64,000 nucleotides of DNA from JBOEGW01 sp050633625 (lineage in GTDB: Bacteria > Pseudomonadota > Alphaproteobacteria > Rhodobacterales > Rhodobacteraceae): the NCBI GenBank assembly GCA_050633625.1, contig JBOEGW010000003.1:434001-498000 (forward strand), written 5' to 3'. The translations under genes were made by a program, and so were the position numbers. Each line of letters starts with the position of its first letter. Within the stretch, counting starts at the first letter, position 1. The notes beneath the pieces are model-generated. The model had not been told where the DNA came from and ran no database searches. It was given only the letters and a program-made list of their open reading frames with translations. This document shows positions 8,796 through 16,923 of this stretch, one piece after another.

Positions 8796-9553
8796 TCCCC
8801 CTTCCAGAAAGCTTTATCAAACGCCCTCTTGCGCACCGCGCCTTACACGATGCGGCCAGCGGATTGCTGGAAAACTCCCTTGGTGCGGTGCGCGCCGCGA
8901 CTTGGGCGAACTATGGGATTGAGATCGACATTCAGCTGTCGCGAGATGGTGTGGCGATGGTGTTTCATGACTATGACCTTGGTCGCCTCACTCAAGACAC
9001 CGGCCCGGTCGCGCAGCGGACAGCGGCTGAGCTTGGACAGATCACGCTAAAGGGCATGGAGGAAGGAATTCCGACACTCGCTCAAGTGCTTGCGGAGGTC
9101 GAAGGTCGATCCCCCCTGCTCATCGAGATTAAGGATCAAGACGGGAATATGGGCGGGAACACCGGCACGATTGAGGCGGCAATCGCCCGCGCTCTTGAGG
9201 GGTATTCCGGCGATGTTGCTCTCATGTCGTTCAACCCTCATGCGGTGGCACATATGGCGAAATGCGCGCCAACGCGCCCGCGCGGCCTAACAACATGCGC
9301 CTTCGTTCCGAGCGATTGGCCAACTCTGCCCGAAACACTGTGCGCGGAGTTGGCGAAGATTTCAGATTATGAGCGGGTTGGCGCAAGCTTCATTTCCCAT
9401 GATGTCAACGATCTTGGCTCTGCGCGTGTCAAGGCGCTCAAATCTAACGGGGCGAAAATTCTGACGTGGACAGTTCGATCGCCTGAGCAAGAGGCAAAGG
9501 CGCGCGAGGTTGCGGACAACATCACCTTTGAGGGCTACCGCGCGCCGTTCTAG
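8792..9553 (+). CDS. Glycerophosphodiester phosphodiesterase family protein
   Basis: The product has 253 residues and the GDPD TIM-barrel fold. The opening catalytic His (AHRALHD), the metal-binding pair in YGIEIDIQLSRDG and the second His in MVFHDYDLGRLT match the family core. A later Glu/Lys pair is in LLIEIKDQDG. Such enzymes cleave glycerophosphodiesters to glycerol-3-phosphate and alcohols. No signal peptide is visible, so it is probably cytoplasmic (UgpQ type). It is translationally coupled to the RidA gene. Confidence 0.9.
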   Translation: MIPLPESFIKRPLAHRALHDAASGLLENSLGAVRAATWANYGIEIDIQLSRDGVAMVFHDYDLGRLTQDTGPVAQRTAAELGQITLKGMEEGIPTLAQVLAEVEGRSPLLIEIKDQDGNMGGNTGTIEAAIARALEGYSGDVALMSFNPHAVAHMAKCAPTRPRGLTTCAFVPSDWPTLPETLCAELAKISDYERVGASFISHDVNDLGSARVKALKSNGAKILTWTVRSPEQEAKAREVADNITFEGYRAPF

Positions 9554-9589
9554 GCTTGACGCGCCCCCTCTGCGCGCCATGTTGAAGAC

Positions 9590-10735
9590 ATGAATGACGC
9601 AGCCCTGACCCTCACAGTAATTGAAACCCTGACCGACATTTCACCCGCTGAGTGGGATGTTTGTGCGCGCGGCGATACCCCGTTTACGTCCCATCGGTTT
9701 TTGCTGGCGCTTGAGCGATCTGGCTCGGTTGGCCCGGGCACAGGCTGGGATCCTCGCTACTTGATTGTGAAGGACGCGCAAGGCGTGCTGGCGGTGGCGC
9801 CGATGTATGTGAAATCGCACAGCCAAGGCGAATATGTCTTTGATCACAGCTGGGCCGATGCCTTTGCGCGCGCAGGCGGGCAATACTACCCAAAACTACA
9901 GATCGCCGCCCCCTTTACCCCGGTCACAGGCCGCCGGTTTCTCACCCATCCGCGCGCAGAGGCGCGCGGCATGGCGGCGCTTGTGGAGGGAATGGTGAGC
10001 ATCGCCGCTGACAATCAGCTGAGTTCGGTACACGTCACCTTTTGCACGGAGGCTGAAGCCACGGCGGGCGCGGCCATGGGGCTTATTCACCGAAGCGGCA
10101 CGCAATATCATTGGGACAATGCGCAGTATGAGAGCTTTGATGATTTTCTCGCGACGCTTTCGTCACGCAAACGCAAAGCCATTCGCAAAGAGCGCGCGCA
10201 GGCGCAAGGATTTGGTGGTGAGATCAACAGCTACACGGGAGACGCGCTGCGCCCTGAACACTGGGATGCCTTTTGGCAGTTCTACCAAGACACGGGGGCG
10301 CGCAAATGGGGCACGCCCTATCTGACTCGTGGGTTTTTTGATGAAATTCAGAACACAATGCGCGACGATGTCTTGCTTGTTCTGGCCGAACGGGACGGTG
10401 TGCCGGTGGCGGGTGCTTTGAATTTCTTGGGCGCGGATTGTCTTTATGGGCGCTATTGGGGCTGTATTGAACACCACCCTGCGTTGCACTTTGAACTGTG
10501 TTATTATCAAGCGATTGATCACGCGATTGCGCGTGGCTTGGCGCGGGTTGAGGCGGGTGCGCAAGGCGACCACAAATTGGCGCGCGGGTATTTGCCAGTG
10601 ACCACGCATTCCCTGCATTGGATTGGCCACGAAGGATTGCGCCGCGCGGTCGCAGAATTTGCGGCGCGAGAAGCGGAGGCCGTGGATCAGGACATTGAAA
10701 TCCTCACATCAATGGGACCGTTTAAGCGTGGCTGA
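9590..10735 (+). CDS. FemAB/GNAT-like acyltransferase (DUF482 type)
   Basis: A 381-residue protein of the peptidogalycan biosynthesis/DUF482 family (COG3146). Typical stretches are WDVCARGDTPFTSHRFLLALERSGSVG near the start, FHWDN-like YHWDNAQYESFDDFL mid-protein with the basic SSRKRKAIRKER, and ALNFLGADCLYGRYWGCIEHHPALHFELCYYQAIDHAI followed by GAQGDHKLARGYLP. The fold is a tandem GNAT; the acceptor substrate is not established for the family. It is probably cytoplasmic, and 36 bases separate it from the GDPD gene in the same direction. Confidence 0.88.
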   Translation: MNDAALTLTVIETLTDISPAEWDVCARGDTPFTSHRFLLALERSGSVGPGTGWDPRYLIVKDAQGVLAVAPMYVKSHSQGEYVFDHSWADAFARAGGQYYPKLQIAAPFTPVTGRRFLTHPRAEARGMAALVEGMVSIAADNQLSSVHVTFCTEAEATAGAAMGLIHRSGTQYHWDNAQYESFDDFLATLSSRKRKAIRKERAQAQGFGGEINSYTGDALRPEHWDAFWQFYQDTGARKWGTPYLTRGFFDEIQNTMRDDVLLVLAERDGVPVAGALNFLGADCLYGRYWGCIEHHPALHFELCYYQAIDHAIARGLARVEAGAQGDHKLARGYLPVTTHSLHWIGHEGLRRAVAEFAAREAEAVDQDIEILTSMGPFKRG

Positions 10736-10797
10736 TTGCCCAATTGACCGCGATGGCGATGCGGATCAAACTTTAAGGAACTCGAAAGGAGACCCCC

Positions 10798-11184
10798 ATG
10801 AGCTATACAATTGATCGCCTCATTGAAGGCGCGGACTTTGAAGAGGTCGACGCGCGTACCCGCGCTGCTTTGGCGGAGGCTGGATTTGGCGTTTTGACTG
10901 AAATAGACGTCAAGGCGACGATGAAAAAGAAGATCGACAAGGATATGGATGGGTATCGCATTCTTGGCGCTTGCAATCCGGGCATGGCATGGCAGGCGAT
11001 TGCTTTGGAGCCGAAAGTGGGCGCAATGCTTCCGTGCAATGTGATTTTGCGTGCGGTGGATGGTGGCGTGGAAGTGAGCGCCATTGATCCGCTCGCCTCT
11101 ATGGCCGGGATTGACAACTCTGCGCTGAAAGACGTGGCGGGTCAGGTCAAAGAGAGTCTCGCGGGCGTGATCGCCAAGCTATGA
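10798..11184 (+). CDS. DUF302 domain protein
   Basis: A 128-residue cytoplasmic protein that is entirely one DUF302 domain. The landmarks are GFGVLTEIDVKATMKKK, YRILGACNPGMAWQAI and ALEPKVGAMLPCNVILR. The conserved Cys in GACNP and LPCNV matches family members. Structures of the family show a small dimeric alpha/beta fold; the biochemical role is unknown. ATG at 10798 follows AAAGGAGA. It probably ends the run that begins with the RidA gene. Confidence 0.9.
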   Translation: MSYTIDRLIEGADFEEVDARTRAALAEAGFGVLTEIDVKATMKKKIDKDMDGYRILGACNPGMAWQAIALEPKVGAMLPCNVILRAVDGGVEVSAIDPLASMAGIDNSALKDVAGQVKESLAGVIAKL

Positions 11185-11192
11185 GCGCAAGA

Positions 11193-11245
11193 TGTGGGGG
11201 CCAGCCCCCACACCCCCGAGGTACTTGAAAACCAAAGAAAGCAAC
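11193..11245 (+). repeat. Dispersed hairpin-plus-tail element, copy B
   Basis: Starts nine bases after the DUF302 stop. TGTGGGGGCCAGCCCCCACA (11193-11212) is a near-perfect hairpin, followed by CCCCCGAGG and a degenerate AT/GAAA tail. The core GGGGGCCAGCCCCCA is identical to copy D inside dgcN. The rest of the gap to 11386 holds no gene that I can support. Confidence 0.6.
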
Positions 11246-11386
11246 TCACGAGTTTGCTCTCGGTATTATGGCAAGTGCGGCGACAGTGTGAAGGCCCAAG
11301 GCCCGCAGCGACAACGAAGACTTGGTCTCATCAAGATGAAAAGATCGGATGCACGTTGCGCGCCACATGGGGCCAAGGGCGGATTC

Positions 11387-11875
11387 TTACAGGGCGGCGA
11401 CCATTGCTTCGCCACCGGAAATCTCACAAACACCGGAGTTTTCTTCGGCGTGGAGCACTGTCACAACCCCGTCTTCTGCCGCAAGCGCAAATCGTTTTGA
11501 GCGCGCGATCAACCCGGCTGGGGGCGCGTCAAACCGCATTCCCAAAGCTTCGGTGAGTGCACATTCTGCATCAGACAGTGTCACAATTCCTGCTGCGTTT
11601 GCGCCGGTCGCCTCGCCCCATGCGGCCAAGACGAAGGGATCGTTGACGGACACGCAAATCACCTCCTCCACACCTTTGGCTGCCAGCTCATCTTTTACGC
11701 GGATAAAACTAGGCACATGGGCGGAATGGCAGGTGGGCGTGTAGGCGCCGGGGACAGCGAAAATAACGACTTTGCGACCTTTCGTAAGCGTGTCCAGATC
11801 AACGGGCGCAGGGCCTTCGCTGCCCATTTGGGTCAGGGTCACTTTCGGTAGTTTTTCACCAACTGAAATTGTCAT
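11387..11875 (-). CDS. Peroxiredoxin (type 5 / AhpC-TSA, redoxin)
   Basis: A 162-residue thiol peroxidase that reduces H2O2 and organic hydroperoxides. The peroxidatic Cys49 lies in VPGAYTPTCHSAHVPSF, with the family's Thr and later Arg. The usual signature LPKVTL opens the protein. ATG at 11875 is preceded by GAGGAG on the minus strand; the frame extends further upstream without support. It is transcribed divergently from the ferredoxin-reductase operon across 77 bases. Confidence 0.94.
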   Translation of the reverse strand: MTISVGEKLPKVTLTQMGSEGPAPVDLDTLTKGRKVVIFAVPGAYTPTCHSAHVPSFIRVKDELAAKGVEEVICVSVNDPFVLAAWGEATGANAAGIVTLSDAECALTEALGMRFDAPPAGLIARSKRFALAAEDGVVTVLHAEENSGVCEISGGEAMVAAL

Positions 11876-11952
11876 CTTTTTCGCTCCTCTTCGCGTTGCA
11901 TTTTCAATCGCCAGCATTATAGGGTCTGAAGCCAATGAACAGGGAGAACTTC

Positions 11953-13161
11953 ATGGAAAACGTAGTTGTTATCGGCGCAGGCCAAGCGGGGGCTTCCCTT
12001 GTGGCGAAACTGCGTGCCAGTGGGTTCGAGGGAAAAATCACGTTGATTGGAGAAGAAACCGTACCACCCTATCAGCGCCCTCCCCTGTCCAAGGCATATT
12101 TGCTTGGCGAAATGGCGCTTGAACGGCTGTATTTGCGCCCGGAAGCCTACTATGAAGATCAATCAATTTCGCTGCGCCTTGGGGCGCGGGTTGCAGAGGT
12201 GGATCCTGCGGCGAAAGTTGTGCGTTTGGAAGGCGGTGAAGAACTGCCCTACGACAAATTGGCCTTTACCACGGGGTCGATCCCCAACAGGTTGCCGGCG
12301 GCGATTGGTGGTGATTTAGGCGGGGTTTATACTGTGCGCACGCTCGCGGATGTGGACGCGATGAGTCATGAGTTTGCTCAAGACCGTCATGTCTTGGTGA
12401 TTGGTGGTGGTTACATTGGGCTTGAGGCGGCGGCTGTCGCCACCAAGAAAGGTATGAAAGTCACGCTTTTGGAAATGTCGGAGCGGATTTTGCAGCGGGT
12501 GGCATCGCCGGAAACTTCGAATTATTTCCGCGATCTCCACGGTGAAAATGGCGTTGATCTGCGCGAAGGCGTTGGGCTGAAAACGCTCATCGGCGACGGG
12601 CATGTTTCAGGAGCTGAGCTGACAGATGGCGCGAGCCTTGAGGTGGATTTTGTGGTTGTCGGCGTTGGTATTCGACCTGCAAGCGATCTGGCCCAAGCCG
12701 CTGGGGTGGTGCTGGAAAACGGGATCAAAACGAATGAGTTTGGCGAAACATCTGACCCGGATATTTATGCAGCGGGCGATTGTGCGTCTTTCCCGCACGA
12801 AGGGGCGCAGCTTCGTTTGGAAAGCGTGGGCAACGCGATTGATCAGGCGGAAATCGTGGCGCGAAACATGCTGGGCGAAGGGGTCGCCTATGTTCCAAAG
12901 CCGTGGTTTTGGTCCGATCAGTATGACACAAAGTTACAAATCGCTGGCCTGAACACGGGGTATGATACAATTGTCACCCGGCGCGCCGGAGAAGCCGTGA
13001 GCTTTTGGTATTACCGCGCGGATACATTGCTCGCAGTGGATGCGATGAATGACCCGCGTGGCTTCATGATCGGTAAGCGTTTGATTGAGGGAGGGAAATC
13101 ACCGGAAAAGGCCGCGATTGCTGATCCTGACACAGACCTCAAAGCCCTGCTCAAAGCGTGA
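11953..13161 (+). CDS. FAD-dependent NAD(P)H oxidoreductase (ferredoxin reductase type)
   Basis: The 402-residue product resembles putidaredoxin/rhodocoxin reductases, which pass electrons from NAD(P)H through FAD to a [2Fe-2S] ferredoxin. FAD motif GAGQAGASLVAKLR lies at the N-terminus, with the PYQRPPLSKAYL segment. The NAD(P) motif is GGGYIGLEAAA and the second FAD motif DIYAAGDCA. The C-terminal PWFWSDQYDTKLQIAGL domain is characteristic of this group. No ferredoxin or P450 gene is nearby. ATG at 11953 follows AGGGAGA. Its stop overlaps the rsmD start (GTGA). Confidence 0.93.
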   Translation: MENVVVIGAGQAGASLVAKLRASGFEGKITLIGEETVPPYQRPPLSKAYLLGEMALERLYLRPEAYYEDQSISLRLGARVAEVDPAAKVVRLEGGEELPYDKLAFTTGSIPNRLPAAIGGDLGGVYTVRTLADVDAMSHEFAQDRHVLVIGGGYIGLEAAAVATKKGMKVTLLEMSERILQRVASPETSNYFRDLHGENGVDLREGVGLKTLIGDGHVSGAELTDGASLEVDFVVVGVGIRPASDLAQAAGVVLENGIKTNEFGETSDPDIYAAGDCASFPHEGAQLRLESVGNAIDQAEIVARNMLGEGVAYVPKPWFWSDQYDTKLQIAGLNTGYDTIVTRRAGEAVSFWYYRADTLLAVDAMNDPRGFMIGKRLIEGGKSPEKAAIADPDTDLKALLKA

Positions 13162-13718
13162 GAATTATTGCTGGGCAGTATCGCGGATTGGCGCTGGCGA
13201 ATGTCGGTAAAGGCGATGCGGGCGCGCATTTGCGGCCAACAACTGACCGCGTGCGCGAAAGCTTGTTTTCGATGTTGAGCGGTGGGCGCTTTGGGGCGCC
13301 AATTGAGGGCGCGAAAGTGCTCGATCTCTTTGCGGGCACTGGTGCACTTGGGTTTGAGGCGCTCTCACGCGGGGCGGCGCATGTGACATTTGTGGATGAC
13401 GGGCGGGTTGCGACTGGCTTGATCCGAGAAAACATCAACAAGTTGAGCGGGAGTGAGCGCGTCACCAAGGTGATCAAACGCGATGCGACGAAGTTGCCTG
13501 ACGCTGATGAAGCCTATTCCTTGGTGTTTCTTGATCCGCCCTACGGAAAAGCGCTTGGCGAGCGGGCGCTTGAGGCAGCGCTCAAAGGGGGATGGATTGC
13601 GGCCGGTGCGCTCATTGTCTGGGAGGACAATACCCCGGTGACTTTGCCCCAAGGGGTCGAGTATCTGGATGAGCGGCGCTATGGTGACACTGTGATCACC
13701 ATTTGCGAGTACGCATAA
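13158..13718 (+). CDS. rsmD: 16S rRNA (guanine966-N2)-methyltransferase RsmD
   Basis: A 186-residue methyltransferase that modifies G966 of 16S rRNA using S-adenosylmethionine. It opens with the family signature MRIIAGQYRG and LRPTTDRVRESLFSML. The SAM loop DLFAGTGALGFE is at 56-67 and the catalytic DPPY at 126-129. The GTG start at 13158 overlaps the previous stop by four bases. Its own stop overlaps the next start (TAATG), so it sits inside a coupled operon. Confidence 0.96.
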   Translation: MRIIAGQYRGLALANVGKGDAGAHLRPTTDRVRESLFSMLSGGRFGAPIEGAKVLDLFAGTGALGFEALSRGAAHVTFVDDGRVATGLIRENINKLSGSERVTKVIKRDATKLPDADEAYSLVFLDPPYGKALGERALEAALKGGWIAAGALIVWEDNTPVTLPQGVEYLDERRYGDTVITICEYA

Positions 13719-14245
13719 TGAGCCTTGCTGACGCCCCTTCCGATCCTGTCGTGATCAATGTCGATTTTTCGACAGTGCCGATGATGGACTTTGCGGTGGC
13801 AATATTGCGGGCAAATCGCAGAAAAAGGGACATTGCGGCAACCTTTGGGGCGCTGTTTGTCGGGTCGGTCCTTGGGGCGTTGCTGGTGCTCCGCTTTGGG
13901 CCGCTAAACTATGACTTGGCGTTTTTTCGCCTCACCGTGCCTATCATAGGCGCTCTCATTGCTGCGCTGATCGTGATGCGCCGCCAATCACGCCGCCATT
14001 GGGACAGCTTGCAAAACTGCGCGTTTTACAAAACGCCGGTGACGCTGCGCCTTGATCATGATGGGATCCGTGGCATGGAGTTCGTGGCGATTCCTTGGCG
14101 GGTGGTGAACCGGATCGCAGAAATCGACGAGGGTATCGCGTTGCAATACACCCCCATGCATTACGTCCCGATCATGGACAACGCCCTGCCAGAGGGAATG
14201 GATCGGGCTGCGCTTATCGCACGCATTGAAGCTTGGCGCGCATGA
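13718..14245 (+). CDS. YcxB-like membrane protein, first of a tandem pair
   Basis: A 175-residue protein with two central membrane helices (about 40-65 and 70-90). A C-terminal domain of the YcxB type follows: TLRLDHDGIRGMEFVAIPWRVVNRIAEIDEGIALQY and YVPIMDNALPEGMDRAALIARIEAWR. Members of this family resemble PH-like domains anchored in the membrane; no biochemical role is established. It is paralogous to the next gene, sharing layout and the DRAAL-x-x-IE-x-WR ending. Start and stop overlap both neighbours. Confidence 0.8.
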   Translation: MSLADAPSDPVVINVDFSTVPMMDFAVAILRANRRKRDIAATFGALFVGSVLGALLVLRFGPLNYDLAFFRLTVPIIGALIAALIVMRRQSRRHWDSLQNCAFYKTPVTLRLDHDGIRGMEFVAIPWRVVNRIAEIDEGIALQYTPMHYVPIMDNALPEGMDRAALIARIEAWRA

Positions 14246-14745
14246 GGGAAATTCTGATTGATATTGATTGGACATCGTTTAACAGGCGGAAAATCCTGTC
14301 CGAGCTTTTGCGCGCGCATCTTGGAAAACGCCGGATGTGGCTTGAATTCGGCGTCGTTGCGCTGGTCTTTTTGGTCTCATCGGCTGGGGTCATCTGGGTT
14401 CAGGGCAACCGCTATGATCCCCTCGCGGCCTACCCGGTATTCTTTGCCATTTTCGCCACGGTTTGGGTCCTCAGGCGTCGCGCGCTAGACATGGACAAAA
14501 GCGCCTTGGCGGCCCCGTTTCGGCAAACACCCAACACAGTTCGCTTGACGCCGGAAGGGGTCTCGGCGGCGTCGTTTCTGGTGTTGGGCCTGCGTTGGGA
14601 CATGATCACGAAGGTTCGCGAGCGCAATGATGGGGTCTTATTGCTCTTGTCGCCGCTTGAATTTGTTTGGCTGCCAGATGCGGGGCTGCCTGATGACGTT
14701 GATCGCGCGGCCCTCCTTCGGCAAATTGAGGAGTGGCGCAGATGA
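14242..14745 (+). CDS. YcxB-like membrane protein, second of a tandem pair
   Basis: The 167-residue product has two helices (FGVVALVFLVSSAGVIWV and YPVFFAIFATVWVL) and a YcxB-type tail: VRLTPEGVSAASFLVLGLRWDMITKVRERNDGVLLLLS, then FVWLPDAGLPDDVDRAALLRQIEEWR. It clearly arose by duplication with the preceding gene, though the identity looks low. ATG at 14242 overlaps the previous stop (ATGA), and its stop overlaps the HAD gene the same way. Function unknown. Confidence 0.8.
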   Translation: MREILIDIDWTSFNRRKILSELLRAHLGKRRMWLEFGVVALVFLVSSAGVIWVQGNRYDPLAAYPVFFAIFATVWVLRRRALDMDKSALAAPFRQTPNTVRLTPEGVSAASFLVLGLRWDMITKVRERNDGVLLLLSPLEFVWLPDAGLPDDVDRAALLRQIEEWRR

Positions 14746-15386
14746 CGCTGAAAGCTGTTTTGTTCGATTGCGATGGTGTTTTGGTGGATAGCGAGCCTGC
14801 GGCCTTTGAGCTGATCGGCGAAGAGCTGGCCGCGCATGGATTGCACCTTTCGCATGAAGAGCTTGAAGCCCATTTTGTTGGCGGCACGATCCACATCGTC
14901 TTTGAGAAATCACGCGCCATGGGTGCAGATTTACCCGATGGGTGGGTCGACCACTTTTATGAAAAGCTCTACGCGAGGCTGGCCAAGGGCACTGCTTTGT
15001 TTCCCGGCGTTGAGGCGCTTTTGGACGCGCTTGACTGGGCGGGGATTAAATACGCGGTTGGCTCAAACGGGACACAGCGCAAAATGCGCACCACCCTTGG
15101 CCAGCATTTGAGTGTCTGGGATCGCTTACAAGGAAACTTGTTTTCGGGTCAGGAGCTTGGTTGCCCAAAACCTGATCCCGCGTTGTACCTCACAGCTGCC
15201 AAGAGCCTCGGTGTTGCGCCTGAAAACTGTGTTGTGGTGGATGACAGCGCGACCGGGTGCCAAGGCGGGTTGAACGCCAAAATGCGCACGATCGGCTTTG
15301 CTTCGGGCAAGCGCGAGGGGCTAGATGCGCTTGGCATCGAAGTCGCGCGCGACATGAGCGAATTGAGAGAGCTACTTGGAATTTAG
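14742..15386 (+). CDS. HAD-superfamily phosphatase (beta-phosphoglucomutase-like)
   Basis: This 214-residue enzyme has the HAD nucleophile motif LFDCDGVLVDSE, an alpha-helical cap, motif II AVGSNGT, motif III Lys in ELGCPKPDPALYL and motif IV VVVDDSATGCQGG. These indicate a phosphomonoesterase or phosphomutase subgroup; the substrate cannot be read from sequence. Last gene of the coupled operon. Its end overlaps the convergent map gene by four bases. Confidence 0.92.
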   Translation: MTLKAVLFDCDGVLVDSEPAAFELIGEELAAHGLHLSHEELEAHFVGGTIHIVFEKSRAMGADLPDGWVDHFYEKLYARLAKGTALFPGVEALLDALDWAGIKYAVGSNGTQRKMRTTLGQHLSVWDRLQGNLFSGQELGCPKPDPALYLTAAKSLGVAPENCVVVDDSATGCQGGLNAKMRTIGFASGKREGLDALGIEVARDMSELRELLGI

Positions 15387-16189
15387 CTGTAGGTCGGGTG
15401 GAATTTGCCGCCTGGGGACAGCGTGAAAATCTCTGCGCCCGTTGAGGTGATGCCGATTGAGTGCTCAAACTGCGCCGACAGCGATTTGTCGCGTGTCACC
15501 GCTGTCCAGTCGTCCGCCAAAACTTTTGTTTCCGGGCGACCAAGGTTCACCATCGGTTCAATTGTGAAGAACATACCCTCTTGCAAAACCGGGCCTGTGC
15601 CGGGGCGCCCGTAGTGCAATACGTTTGGCGGGGCGTGAAAGACCATGCCAAGCCCATGGCCGCAAAAATCGCGCACAACCGACATACGGGCCGCCTCAAC
15701 GTAACTTTGGATCGCATAGCCGATGTCCCCAAAGGTATTGCCCGGCTTCGCAGCCGCAATCCCGCGCATCAGGCTTTCGTGGGTGACTTCGATCAGCCGT
15801 TCGGCTTTGCGCGGCAGTTTCCCGGCCACATACATACGCGATGTATCGCCAAACCAACCTTCCACAATCACAGTCACATCAATGTTCAGGATGTCGCCAT
15901 CTTTGATTTTCTTATCGCCCGGAATGCCGTGGCAAACGACATGATTGAGCGAAATACAGGACGCGTGTTTATAGCCCTTGTAGCCAATGGTGGCCGAGGT
16001 CGCACCGGCATCATCGACCATCTTTTCAATCGCGGCGTCCAACTCGCCGGTTGTCACTCCGGGCACCACAAGCGGGATCACCGCGTCCAATATCTCAGCC
16101 GCGAGCTTACCCGCCTTATGCATCCCGGCGAAATCTTCGGGGTCATGCAGACGAATACCTTCGCGGGTGATGCGGTGATGCTTGTCCAA
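15383..16189 (-). CDS. map: Type I methionine aminopeptidase
   Basis: A 268-residue cytoplasmic metalloprotease that removes the initiator Met from nascent proteins. The substrate His is in GYKGYKHASCISLNHVVCHGIPG. Metal ligands lie in NIDVTVIVEGWFGDTSRMY, GHGLGMVFHAPPNVLHYG and FTIEPMVNLG, with the last Glu in SAQFEHSIGIT. The start appears to be TTG at 16189, with AAAGGAG upstream and no in-frame ATG or GTG nearby. That ribosome-binding site lies in a hairpin loop (see 16191-16214). Confidence 0.95.
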   Translation of the reverse strand: MDKHHRITREGIRLHDPEDFAGMHKAGKLAAEILDAVIPLVVPGVTTGELDAAIEKMVDDAGATSATIGYKGYKHASCISLNHVVCHGIPGDKKIKDGDILNIDVTVIVEGWFGDTSRMYVAGKLPRKAERLIEVTHESLMRGIAAAKPGNTFGDIGYAIQSYVEAARMSVVRDFCGHGLGMVFHAPPNVLHYGRPGTGPVLQEGMFFTIEPMVNLGRPETKVLADDWTAVTRDKSLSAQFEHSIGITSTGAEIFTLSPGGKFHPTYS

Positions 16190-16190
16190 G

Positions 16191-16214
16191 GGGCGCTCCT
16201 TTGTTGTTGCGCCC
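16191..16214 (-). promoter_or_regulatory. Hairpin presenting the map ribosome-binding site
   Basis: On the minus strand GGGCGC pairs with GCGCCC (six GC-rich pairs). The twelve-base loop contains AAAGGA, the map ribosome-binding site, and one base separates the stem from the TTG start. Such a shape could tune translation. The structure is seen in the sequence; regulation is inferred. Confidence 0.45.
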
Positions 16215-16314
16215 TAGATAATCCAGTTTGTTGCAGGGCACAACGCATGGGCTTGCGTGATCCTTGACCCATGTGCAAGATTTGATCAAGCGAACAACAA
16301 CCTCGGATGTCCCT

Positions 16315-16923
16315 ATGCGCCTGCTGTATTCGGCTCTTTCTCTGCTCGCTCTCTCTGCCGATCCCGGCTTTGCAGCGTCCTGTGAAAAACAGATCAAACG
16401 GCTGTTTGACGGCGGTGTGATGGACCCGTTTGAGCGGGGACCGCGCGAGGAGGTTGTGGTGGAAGTTCACCCAGATGGGACGCAAAACCCGATGCAGATT
16501 GTTCGCTGGGAAAGCCCTACCAAGGTCATCACGCAGATGAACGGGATGCACATTCTTCAGTACGGCACAGGCATGTATATTGGCGAAAGTTGGGAAGGCC
16601 CTTGGGCAAAACAACAAGAGTTGAGCTTTGACCCGGAGGAGCAAGCGCGCAGCACGTCTCGCAGCTACACGGACAACATGTCAAATGCTGACTGTGGCAA
16701 GGTGGATGGGCTGAAAACCTACGCGTTTCACTATCAGGCGGGCAGCAAGCAAGGCGAGAGCTGGTGGGAAGGCGACTTGATATTATTCATAGGCGACAAC
16801 GGGTTGCAACGCATGGAGGAACGCAATTCCGCCGCGTCTTGGGCGCCAGAACCTAAGGCCAGCACCATGATCACCACAGTGACCCAGAGGCCGGATTTCG
16901 GGATTACCCCGCCGCAAGAGTAA
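16315..16923 (+). CDS. Secreted protein of unknown function
   Basis: The 202-residue product has a cleavable signal peptide (MRLLYSALSLLALSADPGFA, cut near AFAAS-like GFAASC). The mature part has no motif I recognise. It begins with a Cys-containing EKQIKRLFDGGVMDPF and contains VVVEVHPDGTQNPMQIVRWESPTKVITQMNGMH, which reads like a beta-rich periplasmic domain, and a second Cys in NADCGKV that could pair with the first. ATG at 16315 is taken because it opens the signal peptide. The 3' end overlaps convergent sfsA by 20 bases. Confidence 0.75.
   Translation: MRLLYSALSLLALSADPGFAASCEKQIKRLFDGGVMDPFERGPREEVVVEVHPDGTQNPMQIVRWESPTKVITQMNGMHILQYGTGMYIGESWEGPWAKQQELSFDPEEQARSTSRSYTDNMSNADCGKVDGLKTYAFHYQAGSKQGESWWEGDLILFIGDNGLQRMEERNSAASWAPEPKASTMITTVTQRPDFGITPPQE

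Noticed and set aside
11192..11556. Small plus-strand open frames opposite the peroxiredoxin gene
   Set aside because: They overlap the clear peroxiredoxin frame or the hairpin element, lack ribosome-binding sites and have no recognisable domain.
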